Program-made: the position numbers and the translations under genes
Shown here: positions 58,809-64,000 of the stretch, one piece after another
Numbering within the stretch: position 1 is the stretch's first letter
Layout: each line of letters begins with the position of its first letter
Source: Gnetum montanum
Lineage: Eukaryota; Streptophyta; Gnetopsida; Gnetales; Gnetaceae
Assembly: GCA_015680685.1 (NCBI GenBank)
Contig: MNCI01003613.1
Span: 720,605 to 784,604 of the forward strand
Direction of reading: 5' to 3'
DNA length: 64,000 bases
Notes under the pieces: model-generated
The model's database searches: none
Seen by the model: only the letters and a program-made list of their open reading frames with translations
What the model was told of the DNA's origin: nothing

Positions 58809-61800
58809 ATGGTGTCAAAAGTGAGAGGAAATAATACCAAGTTGGCTAAAATCGACAAAGTACAAGGGAGCCTACAGCGTGCTTCGCAGGCCTTGGTCGA
58901 AGAGAGAGATGTCACTCCCTTGAATTGGTAGGCCATCTTTTATTTACTCATATTACTTCTTGTGATACGCCTTTTTTTTGTTTTTTCTATTTCTCTTTTT
59001 GCGTCCTCTACGTAAACTAGAATTTTATGCTGTAGACCTCGTATTGAAGCGAGGGTTTAGACAACAGTATTGCATCTATCGCCATTTTCTGAGACAGACC
59101 TTGTACTATTACAAGGGTTTCGACGATTTTGGCTGTATGGCTAGAGCGTAATTTTGTAAATTTTCCTATAGTTTAAACATGCAATCGGAATCTAGATGGT
59201 AACGTGTTTATTTTTTGTACAGTATCATGGTGAAACCCGTCCTAATCATTTTGGATATAGTCGGGGCTTTATGTTGTATAAACCCTATCGCACCCAATGT
59301 TCCTCCCCCTCAGACTCAGTTGCAGGGGAAGGCTATATGGTTTCGAAAGGGTGCGCTAGAGTTTTTGCAGTTTTTGCTGCGTAACTTCAGTATTATTGTG
59401 TGGTCGCATCTATAAGGCGATGTGGCCAACGCTATTTTGGAACATCTGTTAGTGGGTTCTATGTAGGGCATCCTGGCTTTCTTGACAAACGGGGTTATTG
59501 ATATTGGGCATCCCCAAGAACGCAAACTTAGCGCTAGGGGGTTGAGGTGCTTAAGTTGGATCTAGGAGATGCCCAAATATAGATGTTATCATGCATATAA
59601 CACTTTGTTCGTGGCTCATCATGTTTTAACTTACTTTTAGAATCCTCCAGGCACGGTGTATTATTCGGGAGGGTAAGTTGTTTTACTGGTGGTATTGTCA
59701 ATATGCTTCTAATGTCTGAATTTGCAAAGCATAGGATAGTAATGTGTTATATGATACAGGTTTTTCATCAATGAAAATGGGTTAATAGGCAATGGTGATA
59801 CATTGTCTTGGACCAAAACGACAATAAAGGAGTTTATGTCCACTAGCAACGTATGCGCTGGTGTAATGGGGCAAATGGCTTTCGACATTCACAAGTATCC
59901 CACCCGTTATTCTGATTCCTTCAAAAATTTTCAGAATCTCGGGTGGTTACATGAAGAATGGACTTTGAACCCACCCCTTACCCTCGCGGATGTGCAAAGG
60001 AAGCTCCCTCCATTTCCTTTGCCATTTGGACCTGGTAAGGTTTCGCTGCTGCTATTAGTTACAAGGTATTATATTTTTTTATTTTTGAAATGTTGCGTAA
60101 CAGTTTTTTCACTATGTTGATATGTGCCATGTATTATCAGTCAGGGAATCCCAGGAGATTACCATCACTATTTCTAGCCGGGAGGCGAACACCCTCCTTT
60201 TCTGCTATGGCGACATAAAGGAGGCACAACGTTGGCTTGGCCACATGGCGGCCCCAGTTGCGTTGGTCACCAAGCTGCAGGAAGTGAGCCTGATGCATTT
60301 ATTTATGGCCATAACCCCTGATGTTCCCACAAGCAAAATATTGATCCTAGTTAACTCCTTCAGCGAGGGAGCTGAACGTTTTTGCACGTGCATGCGTCAC
60401 ATGCGTGTAAATTTTGATATCGACGCTCAGCTGTTCACTGACCTCTTCGATGTCCCCTCTAATGATCTTCCCATAGAGGAAAAATCGAGGAGAAGCGTCA
60501 AATGTCAGGAAGAGTTGGAGGAGTGGTTGGGGACGAAGAAGGAGGCCAAGGGAATCCCTTGTGAAAAGATTGAATTAGAGGTCGCCAAGACTATTTATCC
60601 CCTCTTCCAAGCTCAAGCCTTCCCCAAAACACTCTCGCAGGGGAGGTTCTTTACTATAGAACAGGCCCTTATTATGCGAGAGGTGATGGAGGAGGGGACC
60701 CAATTTGACTGGGCAAGCTATTTCGCTGAGGGGTTACGCACTGAAATGGTGAGGCTCCGCCAAAAGCTCGAGTCGCGTTTCAGTGTGCACTTCGCCTTCT
60801 TCATAGCTTGCCTCCGGTGTTTTGCCGAATTCTTGGTTATCCAGAGTAATGGGGTCTGGGTCCTACAAGACTGAGACCAGTTATCCAAACCTTGGATTTC
60901 TCATATCTTCGGCACTACCCGGGCATAGGATCCTCCGGAGGGAATTGGGGAGTCGCTGTCTATAACGACTAGGGATTTGGTGGCACCTCGAATGCGGGGC
61001 CCTGACAGCGTAGCTGGGGTGCTTCCCACTTACACTAGTGATGCATCACAGGGAAAGCACCTAGCTGCAAAGATAGTAGATGCCTTGGTTCAGCATAAAA
61101 GACCTTGCTTAACCAAGGCCCCTGTGGAACCAGCAGGTGGTATGGGCAGAACTGTGCAAGTCAGAGTCCAGCGGAGTAAACCTCCGCCTAGTAAGCGTAA
61201 AGACATAGTGAAAGTTATGGCAATTATTGTATTGCTCAGCTTTATTCAAGGTATTCTGGATCGTTTAAATGTGTTACGTGGCATGAATAGGGAGACCTAT
61301 GGAATGGTTGATCCCTGAAACAGGGGCAGTGGTATTACGGTGTGAGGAAGGGGCCCCAGTTTTGGAAGAGGAGGCCCCAGCTATTAGATTAAGTGACGCA
61401 CAGACCCTTGTGCATGAGGAGAGAGAGGAAGCGAAAAACATTGACGCACTCCCCACAGCAACAGGCAGAGGTCAATGTATTAGAATTTTTTAGGAATTCT
61501 GTTAATAACTAGAAATTTTGACTTAATTACACTACAGATGAACAAGGCGCATCCCCCTCCGCAGTTGTCAGCAGAGTGTGGGGGGAATTCCCTGATAAGT
61601 TTGCCTTCATGGAAGGCGTTGTCAATGACATGATCGAGTACCTCGAGTGCATGGATCTTGGTGCTGTGCGTGGATTCTGGTGCTGCTATTATACGCTTAT
61701 TTTATTATAAGATTATAATGTTTATTTACATTTTATAATATTTGTTATCAGGAGCTCGCCTTAGATGGGACCCTATGGAGCCCATTGACCTGGACACAGT

Positions 61801-62881
61801 TGAGCCTTCATCGGACGGCACGGTCGTGCCACACAACATTTATGAGGAAATGCGTAAATGTGCGTTATGCTCGACCCGCTCCTTGTGGAAGAGTCAAAAC
61901 GTCAATGAAGACCTCTAGAAGAAGCTGCATAGGTCAGAGAAAGAAAGGATGTCTCTGACCAAAGAGGTTGGAGACTTAAAATCACGATGTGAATTCCTAC
62001 AGGCGCGAGGAACGGACAAAGAGGACTAGCGGATGGCTATTATCGACTATGCTCGCTACTGGACTGCAGTTAGAAACAACGTTCAAACCAGTCGGGAATT
62101 GGTGGAGCAAAGGATGCAAATAGAACTCTTGGCCCAGAAGAACCAGGATTGGAAGGACTTTTATGCAAGCGTCCAAGAGTGGGGGAAGAAAGAAAAAGAT
62201 CACAAGAATCTGTATAAGTGAGAAAGTCTTGCGTATCGTCAGCACTATTGAGATTCTGCCGTTGAAGCTCAATCCTTGCGGGTGTTCCTCGACGTCATTG
62301 GTGCATCTAAGGCCTTTGAGAATTTCCAGGAGTAGGTGATGGTAAGTGCATCCCTGAAAATGAAAATTACTCTTCCCGGGGAAGAGACTACAGTCCCTAC
62401 TTTCTTCCCTGAACCACCCCGATGGATTAGTGTGGAGAAGGGGAAGGTGAAGGCTGGAACTTTTCTGGGGGATGGAGTTTGGTCTGAGCTAATCGAAGAT
62501 GAAATCATGCAACGCCTGTGGGTCGGTTTAGACCAACTCCCCTTTGCTGCGGATGCAGGACCATCGCAAGTAAGTTTGAATTTTATTGAATTTAAATTTT
62601 CTAATTTGTTTTATCATGGTTTTTGCTTATGTATTTATTTTATGTAGGTACAAGGAGTGGATGAAGAAGGTGAACAGGATGAGGAGCGTGTTCAGGAAGA
62701 AGAGCGTAATGATGCAGACCATCCTCTTGGGGAGCCAGTGTTAGTGCAAGAACCCCGTGAAGATGACATTCCTCACGAAGGAATACTCTCTAAAAAGGAT
62801 GGCCCGCTCGAGGACGATTTGTTAGGCCTAGAGGCAGACTTAAGGGATACTGGTGACAGTGGTACTAGGGGAGATGCGTAA
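58809..62881 (+). pseudogene. Eight-exon antisense cargo gene in the PR-RT interval
   Basis: Proposed exons: 58809-58927, 59223-59672, 59760-60034, 60141-61190, 61291-61470, 61538-61660, 61752-62569, 62648-62881. All have GT-AG borders and compatible phases; together they give 3249 nt (1083 codons). Exon 1 ends ALVEERDVTPLN. Exons 2-3 resemble an FCP1/NIF HAD phosphatase: KPVLIILDIVGALC, IWFRKGALEFLQFLLRNFSI then IVWSH, NPPGTVYYSG and LIGNGDTL. The second Asp of the DxD motif is Val, so activity is unlikely. Exon 4 has an unrecognised domain (GRFFTIEQALIMREV, FDWASYFAEGLRTEM) and a basic tail. Exons 5-6 are acidic. Exon 7 is a coiled coil (LHRSEKERMSLTKEVGDLKS), and exon 8 is Glu/Asp-rich, ending GDA and TAA. 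Eleven in-frame stops (59413, 59464, 59563, 59638, 60872, 60926, 61916, 62027, 62219, 62249, 62333) make it a pseudogene. Its role is unknown. Confidence 0.6.
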
Positions 62882-63423
62882 TTATGATTTACGCATAATT
62901 TTATTGATGACATTTGAACAATGGTAATATGAATGTTGGCAAGATTACTCATGAGATTTTGTTTATGGTTTTTATTTAATTTTATGTCCTTATTTTATGT
63001 CTTTATTTATACAAAGCGTAAACAGAATTGTTAAAGACTTTGAATAGGTTGCGTTATTATGACTGTAGAATGGAGCAGTTAGTTTAAGGCCATTGCGGGT
63101 CGTCACATAGCGTTTGCGTAAGATATAAATGAATGAATTTTCTAGTTTTAGGCCATTGCAGGCCTTTACTAGTTTTAGGCCGTTGTGGGCCATCTACGTA
63201 CGTCTGGGAGTGTAATTGTTAAAAATGTACAAATCTGCGTAATTGTGCTAATATGGCTAATAGAATTCAAGAAGTGTAAATAGCGTAAAATGGGGAATGT
63301 AAATAGCGTAATGGACAAAAAGCGTAAATATGTATGTATATTAAAGAAAACTGACAATCAAATTTGATAAGCGTAAATGAAAAACTGGTGAAAATGTAAC
63401 GATGTGCGTAAATACCACTTAGA
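62882..63423. other. Spacer between antisense gene end and protease end
   Basis: It contains the minisatellite at 63085-63190 and several GCGTAAAT words (63275-63410). The antisense transcript probably ends here. No coding region is supported. Confidence 0.5.
63085..63190. repeat. TAGTTTTAGGCCATTG minisatellite
   Basis: Three units: AGTTTAAGGCCATTGCGGG, TAGTTTTAGGCCATTGCAGG and TAGTTTTAGGCCGTTGTGGG. It is the young counterpart of the block at 31080-31580, at the same distance side of the protease end. Confidence 0.7.
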
Positions 63424-64000
63424 TCAATCGTCAGCCCGCAATTGTTTCTTAATGGCCTTTACGTTCAGTGGTGTGTAAGGGCGAGGAGGTTTATGGCCTG
63501 ACTCTTCTATATCATCCTTTCCTCCATGAAATGGTAAGTCGGCCCAGGCTAGGCTGTCATCATCCATTTTAACTTGTTCAAAGATCTGGACATGGGTTTG
63601 GTCTTCAGGCATCTCGATCTCCGAACCCTGTTCTTCTTCAATGTTATTGAAAGTCCTAGAAGTTATTTCATCACCGTGTATTACTACCTCTCCCCCTGCA
63701 TAAGGGAGATGTATCTCTTGGTGTATTGGTGATGAAACTGCCCTTAGTTGGGCCAGCCAGGACCTCCCTAGAATCAGGTTGAAACTAGGCATCTCCTCAA
63801 CAACGAGAAATGTGGCCTCTATTGGGAATTGATCCCCTGCCACAAATTTGATATGCATCATTCCCTTGACTTGAACTTGTGCCCCGTTGAACGACTTTAG
63901 GGACGATGTTGTTGTAGGACTGGTCTGGTCGACCAGGCCCAACTTATCCACTATAGGGTAAGGGATGACATTCGTAGTTGCGTCATTGTCAACGTGCAGC
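63424..64000 (-). pseudogene. Retroviral-type aspartic protease, partial
   Basis: From the window edge leftward: LHVDNDATTNVIPYPIVDKL, VKGMMHIKFVAGDQFPIEA, SFNLILGRSWLAQLRAVSS, HQEIHLPYAGGEVVIHGDE and at the end NVKAIKKQLRADD with TGA at 63424. The flap and ILGR-x-WL segments are typical of gypsy protease. The active motif, D-N-G-A in this family, is D-N-D-A here (codon 63982-63984), so the enzyme is probably dead although the frame is open. Gag should lie to the right. The stop at 63424 aligns with the stop of the A-type copy at 31898, so it looks like an original end of this reading. Confidence 0.8.

Larger units (their letters stand above)
55199..64000 (-). mobile_element. Younger Tat-type Ty3/gypsy element, minus strand, partial
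   Basis: From right to left: protease (64000-63424), minisatellite, a plus-strand multi-exon gene (58809-62881), pre-RT and RT (58322-57100), RNase H, second RNase H, and integrase to 55199. The LTRs and gag lie outside the window or are missing. CpG is well kept. The order of domains, the second RNase H and the protease sequence place it with the A-type element. The left end is a breakpoint inside integrase. Confidence 0.85.

Overview
The window looks like intergenic DNA from a land plant with a very large genome. A gymnosperm or fern is my guess; the sequence does not settle it. Nearly everything that can be recognised is LTR retrotransposon, mostly Ty3/gypsy, in nested layers of different age. 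Most of it is AT-rich, CpG-poor and full of stops, as expected after long cytosine methylation and deamination. Three stretches keep many CpGs and look younger or differently methylated: 1-1721, 51443-53082 and 55199-64000. No intact host gene was found. One short exon on the minus strand near 52690-52886 resembles a 3-ketoacyl-CoA synthase.

Layout. 1-1721 is a young minus-strand LTR carrying hairpin arrays. 1722-5330 is the back half of an old 'B-type' element (gag end, internal promoter, accessory gene). 7741-13340 is an old plus-strand Tat-type pol with two RNase H domains, a polypurine tract and a 3' LTR. 13560-20185 holds decayed LTR and gag pieces of another gypsy family (called C here). 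20186-40911 is a B-type element (LTR, gag, spacer with promoter, accessory gene, LTR, no pol). A minus-strand 'A-type' element at 26032-37999 is nested in its accessory gene, flanked by a 5-bp target duplication ATGGA. 40912-49900 holds a further B-type LTR, a Ty1/copia-like 3' end and C-type LTRs. 49780-55198 holds a second pol relic, duplicated around a 688-bp gap and a foreign block. 55199-64000 is a younger minus-strand Tat-type element (protease, RT, RNase H, second RNase H, integrase), cut off at both sides.

The most unusual feature is a gene on the opposite strand inside the protease-RT interval of the young element (58809-62881). It has its own TATA box, and eight exons with matching splice phases join into one 1083-codon frame. 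The frame is broken by 11 nonsense codons and no frameshift. Exons 2-3 resemble an FCP1/NIF-type HAD phosphatase domain, exon 4 an unrecognised retroelement accessory domain, and exons 7-8 a coiled coil plus acidic tail. The much older A-type element has a first exon of identical length (119 nt) and phase at the same place and orientation (30001-30119). The antisense gene therefore appears to be a long-standing part of this retrotransposon lineage. B-type elements carry an accessory gene with a coiled coil on the sense strand, also behind its own promoter.

Assembly caution: single Ns at 32112 and 32712 bracket a protease fragment placed in the wrong orientation. The gap at 50755-51442 together with the N at 53083 brackets a probable scaffolding artefact.
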